The notes under the pieces: model-generated
The model's database searches: none
Seen by the model: the letters and a program-made list of their open reading frames with translations, nothing else
Told to the model about the DNA's origin: nothing
Position numbers and translations under genes: made by a program
Shown: one piece after another, positions 16,223 to 22,962 of the stretch
Layout: each line of letters starts with the position of its first letter
Position numbering within the stretch: the first letter of the stretch is position 1
Origin: Thermoanaerobacter sp049701115
GTDB lineage: Bacteria > Bacillota > Thermoanaerobacteria > Thermoanaerobacterales > Thermoanaerobacteraceae
DNA: 37,997 nt
Direction of reading: 5' to 3'
Assembly (NCBI RefSeq): GCF_049701115.1
Contig: NZ_JBNATX010000019.1
Span: 1 to 37,997 of the forward strand

Positions 16223-16609
16223 TTGAATCCGTATCAGCAGTATAAAGAGAATGCTATTTTGACGGCAAGTCCTGAAGAGCTGGTTTTGATGCTCTATAAC
16301 GGGATAATAAGATTTATTGATGAGGCAAAGACAGCGCTTCAAAATAGAAACTACGTAGAAACAAATGCTAAAATACAGAGGGCGCAGGACATTATTACAG
16401 AGTTAATGCTCACTCTTGATATGAATTATGACATTTCTAAAAATTTATACAACCTTTATGACTACATGTTAAGAAGGTTGATTGATGCGAATGTGAAAAA
16501 AGATGTTAAAATTTTGGATGAAGTGAGAGGATTTGCAGTAGAATTAAGAGATACGTGGAGTTTAGCGCTTCAAAAGGTGAGAGAAAAAGTCTACGCTACG
16601 AAAGGTTGA
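16223..16609 (+). CDS. fliS: Flagellin chaperone FliS
   Basis: FliS binds newly made flagellin and stops it polymerising in the cytoplasm. The 128 residues match the family closely: NPYQQYKENAILTASPEELV at the start, LMLYNGIIRFIDEAKTAL, and the helical NYDISKNLYNLYDYMLRRLI. The start is a TTG eight bases after AAGGGGGT; no ATG is available at this end, and the residue after it begins the conserved NPYQQY. Confidence 0.95.
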   Translation: MNPYQQYKENAILTASPEELVLMLYNGIIRFIDEAKTALQNRNYVETNAKIQRAQDIITELMLTLDMNYDISKNLYNLYDYMLRRLIDANVKKDVKILDEVRGFAVELRDTWSLALQKVREKVYATKG

Positions 16610-16613
16610 TGGG

Positions 16614-17084
16614 ATGGAAAACATTTTAAAAAAATTAATTGACCTTATGAAAAGAAAAATAGAAGCTTTGAAGCAGCTTTATGACCTCACGGAGAAAATA
16701 GGAGTTGCTATAGGTTCTAACGATCTGGAAGAACTTAAAGAGCTATTGGTTTCAAAGCAGAAGACAATTGAAAGGATAAATGAGATAGACAAGGACTTTA
16801 TACCCCTTTATAATGCTTTCAAAAAAGAAAATAAAGTTGAGAGCATATTTGAAATAGAAGATGATATAATTGGTGATGCCAGTAAATTAAAGGGGCTGTT
16901 TATTGATGCTAAAGCGTTGCTTGACAAAATCAAGGAGAGAGATGATAGTAACATTAAAGAGATGAATAAAGTCTTTGAAAAGGTGAGCAATAAATTAGAA
17001 GAAATTTCTAAAAACAAAGAAGGATATGTAGAGTATCTTAGATATTATACTCCCGAAAGTTATTTTATAGATAAAAAACGTTAG
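16614..17084 (+). CDS. FliT/FlgN-like flagellar chaperone (putative)
   Basis: An all-helical protein of 156 residues starting four bases after fliS, where many Firmicutes encode FliT, the chaperone of the FliD cap. It has no motif beyond a long heptad-like pattern (LIDLMKRKIEALKQLYDLTE, LLVSKQKTIERINEID), which FliT and FlgN proteins share. The length fits a FlgN-like protein better than the shorter FliT. The assignment is from position and fold pattern. Confidence 0.7.
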   Translation: MENILKKLIDLMKRKIEALKQLYDLTEKIGVAIGSNDLEELKELLVSKQKTIERINEIDKDFIPLYNAFKKENKVESIFEIEDDIIGDASKLKGLFIDAKALLDKIKERDDSNIKEMNKVFEKVSNKLEEISKNKEGYVEYLRYYTPESYFIDKKR

Positions 17085-17107
17085 AAGCAGATTTTCCTGT
17101 TTTAGAT

Positions 17108-17201
17108 TGTTGACAGACTAAATAAGTGGAATTTTGTGTGTAAATGCAACTTACACGCATTAACATAAAGTGCCACTTAAAGAAGAAAAACTTTGTCAGC
17201 A
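17108..17201. repeat. Complete palindromic repeat element (94 bp)
   Basis: The left arm (17108-17147, starting TGTTGACA and ending TAAATGC) and the right arm (17157-17201, starting GCATTAACA and ending TGTCAGCA) are imperfect inverted copies around a nine-base centre. The window's ends carry the matching right arm (6-50) and left arm (37893-37932). It encodes no protein and could be a deletion derivative of a longer element. As RNA it would fold into one long hairpin just before the terminator of the fliD operon. Confidence 0.75.
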
Positions 17202-17206
17202 GTATG

Positions 17207-17239
17207 AAAAGCGGGTTTTCCTGCTTTTTATTTTTTTTT
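17207..17239 (+). terminator. Terminator of the flaG-fliD-fliS operon
   Basis: AAAAGCGGG pairs with CCTGCTTTT (one G-U) around TTTT and runs into a long T tract. It starts six bases after the repeat element. Confidence 0.85.
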
Positions 17240-17247
17240 GTCTAGAG

Positions 17248-17276
17248 TTGATAATAGCTTAGATTTGTTTTATTAT
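17248..17276 (+). promoter_or_regulatory. SigmaA promoter of the M20 hydrolase
   Basis: TTGATA, 17 bases, TATTAT. It lies between the terminator and the gene's GGAGGG ribosome site. Confidence 0.7.
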
Positions 17277-17323
17277 TAAAAATAATTAACTTGTGTTTAA
17301 AGGGGTAAAAGGAGGGAGTAATA

Positions 17324-18505
17324 ATGATAAGGGAAGAAATTGAAAAAATCATAGAAGAAGTAAGAGGCAGAGTTATCGAATGGAGGAGATATTTTCACCA
17401 GTATCCAGAACTTTCTTTTCACGAAATAAAAACTGCTGAAAAAATTTCCGAAATTCTTTCTGGTTTTGGCAATTTAGAAATTTCAAGACCAGCTCAAAAT
17501 AGTGTCGTGGCAGATTTAGAAGGGGCAGGAGAGGGTAAGACTTTGGCTATAAGGTCTGATATAGATGCTTTGCCTATTAGGGAGGAAAACGAGTTTGAAT
17601 TTTCTTCAAAAAATCCGGGTGTGATGCACGCCTGTGGTCATGATGGGCATATAGCCATAGTTTTAGGTACAGCTTATGTTTTATCCCGCTTAAAAGATAG
17701 GTTAAAAGGAAAGGTGCGCTTTATATTCCAGCCCGCAGAAGAAGTGCCTCCGGGGGGAGCAAAGGAACTAGTAGAAAAAGGGGTGCTTGAAGGGGTTGAT
17801 TACATAATAGGGCAGCATCTTTGGACTTACCTGCCTATAGGAAAAGTAGGGATAGTATATGGGCCTATGATGGCATCAGATGACATATTTAGGCTAAAAA
17901 TTATAGGAAAAGGTGGACATGCTGCAATGCCTCATCAAACAGTAGACCCTATTGCTATTAGTGCTCAGGTTATAAGCAATCTTCAGTACATAGTTTCAAG
18001 GGAATTGGATCCAATTGAACCTGTCGTTATTACAATAGGGAAAATAAGTGGAGGCACTACTGATAATGTGATTCCAAATGAAGTAGAGATGGCTGGCACT
18101 GTGCGGGTTTTAAACCCGGAGGTTAGAAAGAAGATACCTGAAGCCCTGGAGAGAATAATAAAGGGCATTGTGACTGCTCACAGGGCTTCATACGAGTTTT
18201 ACTTCGAGTTTGGCTATGGCCCTGTGATAAATGATGAAAGAGTAGTTAAGATAGTGGAAGATGTGACAAAAAACCTTTACGGAGAAGAGGCTTTAGAGAA
18301 GATAAAACCTGTTATGGTAGGGGAAGATTTTTCTGCTTATCTTGAAAAAGTGCCAGGAGCGTTTATATTTGTTGGAGCAAAAAATGAAGAAAAAGGGATA
18401 ATTTACCCGCACCATCACCCTAGATTTGATATAGATGAAAATGCTTTAGACATTGCTTTAAGGATTTTGGTTTACTCGGCTTTTGAGCTGGTCGAAAAAT
18501 TTTAA
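17324..18505 (+). CDS. M20D family amidohydrolase (N-acyl amino acid or hippurate hydrolase type)
   Basis: A 393-residue cytosolic metallohydrolase that removes acyl groups from amino acids or cuts related amides. Metal-binding motifs are visible: HACGHDGH at 102-109, PAEEVPPGGA with the catalytic Glu pair, GQHLW, and GEDFSAY near the C terminus. GKGGHAAMPHQTVDPI marks the lid domain. Cys104 in the first motif is typical of the M20D branch, which includes hippuricase and aminoacylase relatives; the true substrate cannot be read from sequence. It is a single gene with its own promoter. Confidence 0.92.
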   Translation: MIREEIEKIIEEVRGRVIEWRRYFHQYPELSFHEIKTAEKISEILSGFGNLEISRPAQNSVVADLEGAGEGKTLAIRSDIDALPIREENEFEFSSKNPGVMHACGHDGHIAIVLGTAYVLSRLKDRLKGKVRFIFQPAEEVPPGGAKELVEKGVLEGVDYIIGQHLWTYLPIGKVGIVYGPMMASDDIFRLKIIGKGGHAAMPHQTVDPIAISAQVISNLQYIVSRELDPIEPVVITIGKISGGTTDNVIPNEVEMAGTVRVLNPEVRKKIPEALERIIKGIVTAHRASYEFYFEFGYGPVINDERVVKIVEDVTKNLYGEEALEKIKPVMVGEDFSAYLEKVPGAFIFVGAKNEEKGIIYPHHHPRFDIDENALDIALRILVYSAFELVEKF

Positions 18506-18512
18506 AATTTTA

Positions 18513-18541
18513 TTGATATTTAAAGTAACTGGTGATATAAT
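18513..18541 (+). promoter_or_regulatory. SigmaA promoter of the zinc-ribbon gene
   Basis: TTGATA, 17 bases, TATAAT. A second TATAAT-like string follows at 18551, so two starts are possible. Confidence 0.7.
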
Positions 18542-18610
18542 ACACCTATAATATAATCGAAGAGATTATATTATAAAAACCAAAAATAAAGAAGTGAGGG
18601 GACAAGTTAA

Positions 18611-18811
18611 ATGTATCAGGACAAAGTGTTAGTTTGCAAGGACTGCGGGAGAGAGTTCGTGTGGACGGCAGGTGAACAGCAATTTTATGCAGAGATGGGC
18701 TTCCAGAACGCTCCGGTAAGGTGCAAAGCCTGTAGAGAGGCACGTAAGAAAAGAAGCCACAATCACTATCAGGGCGGAAGAAGAGAGAAAAAAGCTTATG
18801 GATTAAGGTAA
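18611..18811 (+). CDS. Small zinc-ribbon protein
   Basis: A basic 66-residue protein with one zinc ribbon: CKDCG at 9-13 and CKAC at 38-41. Between them comes the conserved EFVWTAGEQQFYAEMGFQNA stretch, seen in the zf-trcl type of probable zinc-ribbon proteins. The tail is rich in Arg, Lys and His. This suggests nucleic acid or ribosome contact, but no function is established. It has a good sigmaA promoter and its own terminator, so it is an independent gene. Confidence 0.88.
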   Translation: MYQDKVLVCKDCGREFVWTAGEQQFYAEMGFQNAPVRCKACREARKKRSHNHYQGGRREKKAYGLR

Positions 18812-18850
18812 AATCCCCTCACTTTTCGGAAAGAAAGTGATGTGGATTGT

Positions 18851-18879
18851 AAAAAAGACACCAAAATGGTGTCTTTTTT
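18851..18879 (+). terminator. Terminator of the zinc-ribbon gene
   Basis: Twelve-pair stem AAAAAAGACACC / GGTGTCTTTTTT with loop AAAAT. The A and T arms make it work in both directions. Confidence 0.88.
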
Positions 18880-18892
18880 ACATTTCAGATTA

Positions 18893-18953
18893 TTTTCCAC
18901 ATTGTTAAATTAGGACTTTAGACTTATTCACAAAGTTATACACATTATCCACA
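18893..18953 (+). promoter_or_regulatory. Cluster of four DnaA boxes
   Basis: TTTTCCACA (18893), TTATTCACA (18924), TTATACACA (18936) and TTATCCACA (18945) all point the same way. The last is the perfect consensus and each of the others differs from it by one base. The last two abut directly. An AT-rich stretch and the promoter at 18986 follow. No dnaA, dnaN or other origin gene is near, so this looks like a DnaA-binding cluster outside oriC. Confidence 0.6.
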
Positions 18954-18985
18954 ACCTTTTGTTTCACACCTTGTTGAAAAAATTA

Positions 18986-19014
18986 TTGCAATTTTATTCA
19001 TAAGATATTATAAT
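18986..19014 (+). promoter_or_regulatory. SigmaA promoter of the amino acid ABC transporter
   Basis: TTGCAA, 17 bases, TATAAT. The -35 lies 32 bases after the last DnaA box. Confidence 0.7.
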
Positions 19015-19095
19015 TATAAAAAGTGAAATCATTAAAAGAAATTAAGCGATATGAAGGAATTTTCAGAAAAATTTAAAAAGGGAGAGGAGAAAGAT

Positions 19096-19878
19096 ATGAA
19101 TAAAAAATCACTATTTTTAGTTTTTGCGGTGATTTTTACTCTGGCTTTTATGCTTTCAGGCTGTGGCAGTAAGTTTAATACAGTAGATCAAATCAAGCAA
19201 AAAGGCGTAATTGTGATGGGCACAAGTGCAGATTTTCCGCCTTTTGAATTCCACAAAGTGGAAGGAGGAAAGGACGAAATAGTAGGTTTTGATATTGACA
19301 TTGCCAATGCTATAGCGAAAAAGTTGGGAGTAAAACTTGAAATAAAAGATATGGACTTCAAAGGCCTTATTCCAGCTCTTCAGGCAGGAAGAGTTGATAT
19401 GGTAATTGCGGGTATGACGCCCACGGCAGAGAGAAAAAAGAGTGTAGATTTTTCAGACCTCTATTACGACAGCAGACAGGTTGTTGTGGTAAAAAATGAT
19501 AGTCCAATTTCAAAATTTGAGGATTTAAAGGGTAAGACAGTTGATGCCCAAATAGGGACTACTTCTGAAGAGGCTGCTAAAAAGATTCCTGATGTAAAGT
19601 TAAAACAGCTAAATCGAGTCAGTGATGAGTTTATGGACCTTCAAAATGGCCGCTGTGATGCGATTGTCGTAGAAGATACGGTTGCTAAAGCGTATTTAAA
19701 GGAATACAAGGACATGAAAATTCTCTATATGGATGAGATAAACGATGTAGAGAATGGTTCTGCTGTAGCAGTGGCAAAGGGCAATAAGAGCCTTCTTAAT
19801 GTGGTGAATGAGGTAATAAAAGAGCTCAAGCAAAGTGGAGAATACGACAAACTTGTAGATAAGTGGTTTAAGCAGTAA
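19096..19878 (+). CDS. Polar amino acid ABC transporter, substrate-binding lipoprotein
   Basis: Extracellular binding protein of the glutamine/cystine/arginine class (SBP family 3). The 260 residues start with a lipoprotein signal, a hydrophobic run ending LSGC with the lipid-bearing Cys23. The mature domain begins VIVMGTSADFPPFEFH and contains VGFDIDIANAIAKKLGVKLE and FSDLYYDSRQVVVVK. ATG 19096 is used because AGAGGAG precedes it and the signal peptide starts there; a reading frame from 19051 adds 15 charged residues before the signal. The amino acid bound is not predictable. Permease and ATPase genes follow. Confidence 0.92.
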   Translation: MNKKSLFLVFAVIFTLAFMLSGCGSKFNTVDQIKQKGVIVMGTSADFPPFEFHKVEGGKDEIVGFDIDIANAIAKKLGVKLEIKDMDFKGLIPALQAGRVDMVIAGMTPTAERKKSVDFSDLYYDSRQVVVVKNDSPISKFEDLKGKTVDAQIGTTSEEAAKKIPDVKLKQLNRVSDEFMDLQNGRCDAIVVEDTVAKAYLKEYKDMKILYMDEINDVENGSAVAVAKGNKSLLNVVNEVIKELKQSGEYDKLVDKWFKQ

Positions 19879-19883
19879 TTTAA

Positions 19884-19904
19884 AGTGGAGAGTTTTTCTC
19901 CACT
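19884..19904 (+). promoter_or_regulatory. Hairpin between binding-protein and permease genes
   Basis: AGTGGAGA pairs with TCTCCACT around GTTTT. With only a short following T run it is likely an mRNA stabiliser or partial terminator that keeps the binding protein in excess over the membrane parts. Confidence 0.55.
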
Positions 19905-19933
19905 AAAATTTTGTGAAGGAGAGAAGGTAGGTT

Positions 19934-20596
19934 ATGACTGTAGACTTTTTGAGCATGGTAAAATATACGCCACTTTTTATAAGCGGACTTATAATGACCC
20001 TTAAACTGACTTTCCTTGCAGTGACAATTGGAGTTCTGATGGGGCTTTTTATAGCTTTGATGAAGATGTCCTCAATAAAACCCTTAAGCCTTGTCGCTTC
20101 AGGCTATATAGAAGTGATAAGAGGAACTCCTCTTTTAGTGCAATTACTTCTCATATACAATGGACTTATGCAGTTTGGCATGAACATTCCTGCTTTTACA
20201 GCAGGAGTTTCAGCACTGGCAATAAACAGTTCCGCATATGTGGCAGAGATTATAAGGGCAGGGATACAGGCTGTTGACCCAGGGCAAAATGAAGCAGCCC
20301 GTTCTCTTGGGATGACTCATGCAATGGCCATGAGGTATGTCATAATACCCCAGGCCATAAAAAATATCCTTCCTGCTCTGGGAAATGAATTTATTGTGAT
20401 GCTCAAAGAATCGGCTATAGTTTCAGTGATAGGCTTTGCAGACCTTACGCGTCAGGCAGACATCATACAGAGCGTGACTTACAGGTATTTTGAGCCTTAT
20501 ATAATAATCGCTGCGATATACTTCATAATGACTTTGACTTTTTCAAAACTTCTTTCTCTCTTCGAAAGGAGGTTGAGGGCAGGTGATATTCGTTAA
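19934..20596 (+). CDS. Polar amino acid ABC transporter, permease
   Basis: Inner-membrane channel subunit of the HisM/GlnP type, 220 residues. Membrane segments are visible from residue 13 (LFISGLIMTLKLTFLAVTIG) and at the C-terminal end (YIIIAAIYFIMTLTF). The cytoplasmic EAA loop that contacts the ATPase reads EAARSLGMTHAMAMRYVIIP. Its end overlaps the ATPase gene by 14 bases. Confidence 0.93.
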   Translation: MTVDFLSMVKYTPLFISGLIMTLKLTFLAVTIGVLMGLFIALMKMSSIKPLSLVASGYIEVIRGTPLLVQLLLIYNGLMQFGMNIPAFTAGVSALAINSSAYVAEIIRAGIQAVDPGQNEAARSLGMTHAMAMRYVIIPQAIKNILPALGNEFIVMLKESAIVSVIGFADLTRQADIIQSVTYRYFEPYIIIAAIYFIMTLTFSKLLSLFERRLRAGDIR

Positions 20597-21305
20597 TGAT
20601 GTGTACAAAAACTTTGGCAGTTTAGAAGTCCTAAAAGGCGTTACATTAAAAGTCAACAAAGGCGAAGTTGTAGTCATAATAGGTCCCAGCGGTTCAGGGA
20701 AAAGCACCCTTTTAAGATGCATAAATCTTCTTGAAGAGCCTACAAAAGGGGAAGTCTTTATAGATGGAGTTAAGATAAACAACGGCAAAGTAAATATAAA
20801 CAGGGTAAGGCAAAAGGTAGGAATGGTTTTTCAGCATTTTAACCTTTTCCCGCATCTTACTGCGATAGAGAATATCACTCTGGCACCTGTAAAGGTAAAG
20901 AAGATGAAGAAGAAAGAGGCAGAAGAACTGGCGTTGGATTTACTTGCAAAAGTAGGGCTTCTTGACAAAAAAGATGAATATCCCATAAAGCTTTCAGGTG
21001 GACAGAAACAAAGGCTTGCTATTGCAAGAGCCTTGGCCATGCAGCCAGAAGTCATGCTTTTTGATGAACCAACGAGTGCCCTTGACCCAGAGATGGTGAA
21101 GGAAGTTTTAAACGTGATGAAGCAGCTTGCAAATGAGGGAATGACAATGGTGGTTGTTACTCATGAAATGGGATTTGCAAGAGAAGTCGGAGACAGAGTC
21201 ATTTTTATGGACGATGGAGTGATAGTAGAAGAAGGTACGCCTGAAGAAATTTTCTACAGGGCAAAAAATGAGAGGACAAGAGAATTTTTGAGTAAAATCT
21301 TATAA
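20583..21305 (+). CDS. Polar amino acid ABC transporter, ATPase
   Basis: GlnQ/HisP-type ATPase of 240 residues that powers uptake by the preceding permease. Walker A GPSGSGKST at about 34-42, Q-loop in GMVFQHFNLFPHLTAIENIT, signature LSGGQKQRLAIARAL, Walker B VMLFDEPTSALDPEM and the switch histidine in VVVTHEMGFA are all present. It starts at GTG 20583, ten bases after AAAGGAGG inside the permease gene. A terminator follows. Without a known ligand no specific gene name is justified. Confidence 0.95.
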   Translation: MIFVNDVYKNFGSLEVLKGVTLKVNKGEVVVIIGPSGSGKSTLLRCINLLEEPTKGEVFIDGVKINNGKVNINRVRQKVGMVFQHFNLFPHLTAIENITLAPVKVKKMKKKEAEELALDLLAKVGLLDKKDEYPIKLSGGQKQRLAIARALAMQPEVMLFDEPTSALDPEMVKEVLNVMKQLANEGMTMVVVTHEMGFAREVGDRVIFMDDGVIVEEGTPEEIFYRAKNERTREFLSKIL

Positions 21306-21309
21306 AACG

Positions 21310-21336
21310 CACCCTGGCAAAGGGTGTTTTTTATTT
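21310..21336 (+). terminator. Terminator of the ABC transporter operon
   Basis: CACCCT pairs with AGGGTG across GGCAA, followed by TTTTTTATTT. Confidence 0.8.
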
Positions 21337-21343
21337 CCACATA

Positions 21344-21378
21344 TTGCAGTGTGCACGTTTTTTATGTAAAATTATAAT
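21344..21378 (+). promoter_or_regulatory. Probable promoter region of hpf
   Basis: TTGCAG is followed at 17 bases by TAAAAT, and a second -10-like TATAAT lies at 21373-21378. Which one is used cannot be told. No SigB or SigH type site like those of the Bacillus gene was recognised. Confidence 0.4.
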
Positions 21379-21407
21379 AAATAGAGGATGAGAGGGGTTT
21401 GGTGTTT

Positions 21408-21962
21408 ATGAACATCATAGTGAGCGGTAAAAATGGTATGAGCATAACAGATGGACTAAGAAATGCGGTCATAAGAAATGTGCAGAAACTCAGCAAATAC
21501 TTCCCTCAGGATACAGAGGTGAGAGCAGTCTTAAGTGTTCAGAGAAATAACCACATAGCAGAACTCACCATACCATTTAAAGGAATTATCTTCAGGGCAG
21601 AAGAAATAAGCGATGACATGTACGTTTCGATTGGGGGAGCAGTGGATAAAATAGAAAGACAGATTTTAAAGCACAGGGCAAAGCTGAGAAACAGATTTGG
21701 CGCCAATGAGTCCATAAGGTTTGATGTTCCTACCATTTATAATGAAGGGGAAAAGAGGGAGGATGAGGAGTCTTCCTTTGAAATAGTAAAGACAAAGAGA
21801 TTTCCAATAAAGCCTATGTCGCCAGAAGAAGCGATTTTACAGATGAACCTATTGGGCCATACATTTTTCGTATTTACAAATGCTGAAACGGACATGATAA
21901 ATGTAGTATACAAAAGAAAAGACGGTAAGTACGGCTTAATAGAGCCGATTGAAGAAGAGTAG
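21408..21962 (+). CDS. hpf: Long-form ribosome hibernation promoting factor
   Basis: Binds the small subunit of idle ribosomes and pairs them into 100S dimers. The 184-residue length marks the long form. The N-terminal S30AE domain (MNIIVSGKNGMSITDGLRNA ... AVDKIERQILKHRAKL) blocks the decoding centre. The C-terminal domain (KRFPIKPMSPEEAILQMNLL, GHTFFVFTNAET) makes the dimer contact. ATG 21408 is ten bases after GAGGGG; upstream TTG and GTG codons overlap the spacer. In Bacillus hpf stands directly before secA; here 4 kb of other genes separate them. Confidence 0.95.
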   Translation: MNIIVSGKNGMSITDGLRNAVIRNVQKLSKYFPQDTEVRAVLSVQRNNHIAELTIPFKGIIFRAEEISDDMYVSIGGAVDKIERQILKHRAKLRNRFGANESIRFDVPTIYNEGEKREDEESSFEIVKTKRFPIKPMSPEEAILQMNLLGHTFFVFTNAETDMINVVYKRKDGKYGLIEPIEEE

Positions 21963-21988
21963 ATGAAGATGTGTTTTATTTATAAAGG

Positions 21989-22018
21989 TTGGGGATAGGC
22001 TCTATCCCCAATTTTTTT
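21989..22018 (+). terminator. Terminator of hpf
   Basis: Nine-pair stem TTGGGGATA / TATCCCCAA, loop GGCTC, then seven T. Confidence 0.9.
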
Positions 22019-22098
22019 GTCAGAAAAGAAGGAATTTTGAAAAGTATATAGAATATATTTAAAATGTGTGGACAAATTTTAACTAGGGTGTGAAGATA

Positions 22099-22740
22099 AT
22101 GAGTGAAATAACAAAAGATACGATAGCTTCAATGGAGACGTACATAAATAAAGTTCCAGGAGTGCTATCTAATAGAATAGTAGTGGAAAATGGCGAAATA
22201 ACGGAAATCCATGTTCTGGCTGATAGCACGAGAAATGCCAAGCAGGTTGCGAGAGACGTACAATCTGTTATAATGGCCCAGTTTGGGATAGACATAGATT
22301 ATAAAGTGATAAGTGTTGCCCAGATTGACGTTGGGGCAAGACTTCCTTCTGAATACAGGATTGTGTTTTCGAGTTATTCTTTTGTAAACAGTGGGCTTAC
22401 AAGCGAAGCAAGGGTGACCCTCACCCGCGGAGACGAAGTCTTTGAGGGATTTGCTGAAGGTCCGAACACAGCTACGAACAAATATAAAATCATTGCAAAT
22501 GCTACATTGGATGCGGTATCTAAACTTATTCCCAAAAACCATTTATTTTTACTGGAAGATGTCGATATATTTAATATAGCGAAAAGCAGGATAGTGGTGG
22601 TGGGAGTCACCCATGTGACAAATAGCCAGGAGGAACTTTTGACAGGATCTTCTTTAATAAGAAAAGATGAGGGGGAATCTGTTGTAAAAGCGACCCTTGA
22701 TGCCATAAATAGAAGGGTTATGTCAATTATATCCCGTTAG
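22099..22740 (+). CDS. Conserved-looking protein of unknown function
   Basis: Not recognised. The 213 residues appear to have two parts. The first ~80 (SMETYINKVPGVLSNRIVVE ... AKQVARDVQSVIMAQFGIDI) show an alternating helix-strand pattern like a small ferredoxin-like or ACT-like domain. The rest (YRIVFSSYSFVNSG, EARVTLTRGDEVFEGFAEGP, KIIANATLDAVSKLI, IVVVGVTHVTNSQEELLTGS) reads like a strand-rich domain closed by a helix. There is no signal peptide, membrane segment or cysteine. AGGGTGTG precedes ATG 22099. It lies between hpf and the RNA candidate at 22749. Confidence 0.7.
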   Translation: MSEITKDTIASMETYINKVPGVLSNRIVVENGEITEIHVLADSTRNAKQVARDVQSVIMAQFGIDIDYKVISVAQIDVGARLPSEYRIVFSSYSFVNSGLTSEARVTLTRGDEVFEGFAEGPNTATNKYKIIANATLDAVSKLIPKNHLFLLEDVDIFNIAKSRIVVVGVTHVTNSQEELLTGSSLIRKDEGESVVKATLDAINRRVMSIISR

Positions 22741-22748
22741 CTTTCAAA

Positions 22749-22936
22749 CACACCCAAACCGCTTATTACATACTTAGCGTAGCGATACCTGAAGCCTGAG
22801 GGCAGAAGAAACAAATACAGCAAAGGGGGTTTCAGGTATGAATAAAGCCACACTCATAAAGGTACTCTTGGCTTTAATGGCACTTGCATTAGCAGGAGGC
22901 GCAAACTTCAAATGGGGCTAAGCGGTTTGTGGTGTG
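22749..22936 (+). ncRNA. Candidate structured RNA, 188 nt
   Basis: A long-range stem closes the region: 22749-22765 pairs with 22919-22936 over 17 base pairs with one bulged T. Inside are three further helices: a 13-pair stem 22785-22797 / 22827-22839, an eight-pair stem TAAAGCCA (22843-22850) / TGGCTTTA (22869-22876), and a small hairpin 22883-22896. The closing stem is directly followed by CTTTTTT. It could be an independent RNA or the leader of the HD-GYP gene, whose AGAGGAGG site follows. I do not recognise the class; the raiA-motif RNA is one candidate to compare, because hpf (raiA) is near. Confidence 0.5.
22838..22921 (+). CDS. Possible 27-residue hydrophobic peptide inside the RNA candidate
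   Basis: ATG 22838 is preceded by AAAGGGGG at eight bases. The reading frame gives a short hydrophobic peptide (LIKVLLALMALALAGG after MNKAT) ending ANFKWG, which would be one membrane helix. However, its ribosome site and start codon are both inside the 13-pair stem of the RNA candidate, and its stop lies in the closing stem. Either translation is controlled by folding, or the frame is accidental. Confidence 0.35.
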   Translation: MNKATLIKVLLALMALALAGGANFKWG

Positions 22937-22962
22937 CTTTTTAAGAAAAGAGGAGGTTTAAT

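Noticed and set aside
18880..19050. Chromosomal replication origin at the DnaA boxes
   Set aside because: The boxes and AT-rich DNA are suggestive, but dnaA, dnaN, recF, gyrB and rpmH are absent from the neighbourhood.
22561..22568. Sigma-28 -10 GTCGATAT inside the unknown gene
   Set aside because: There is no TAAA 15 bases upstream and the site lies within a coding region. A TATCGATATAA near 33100 was rejected for the same reason.
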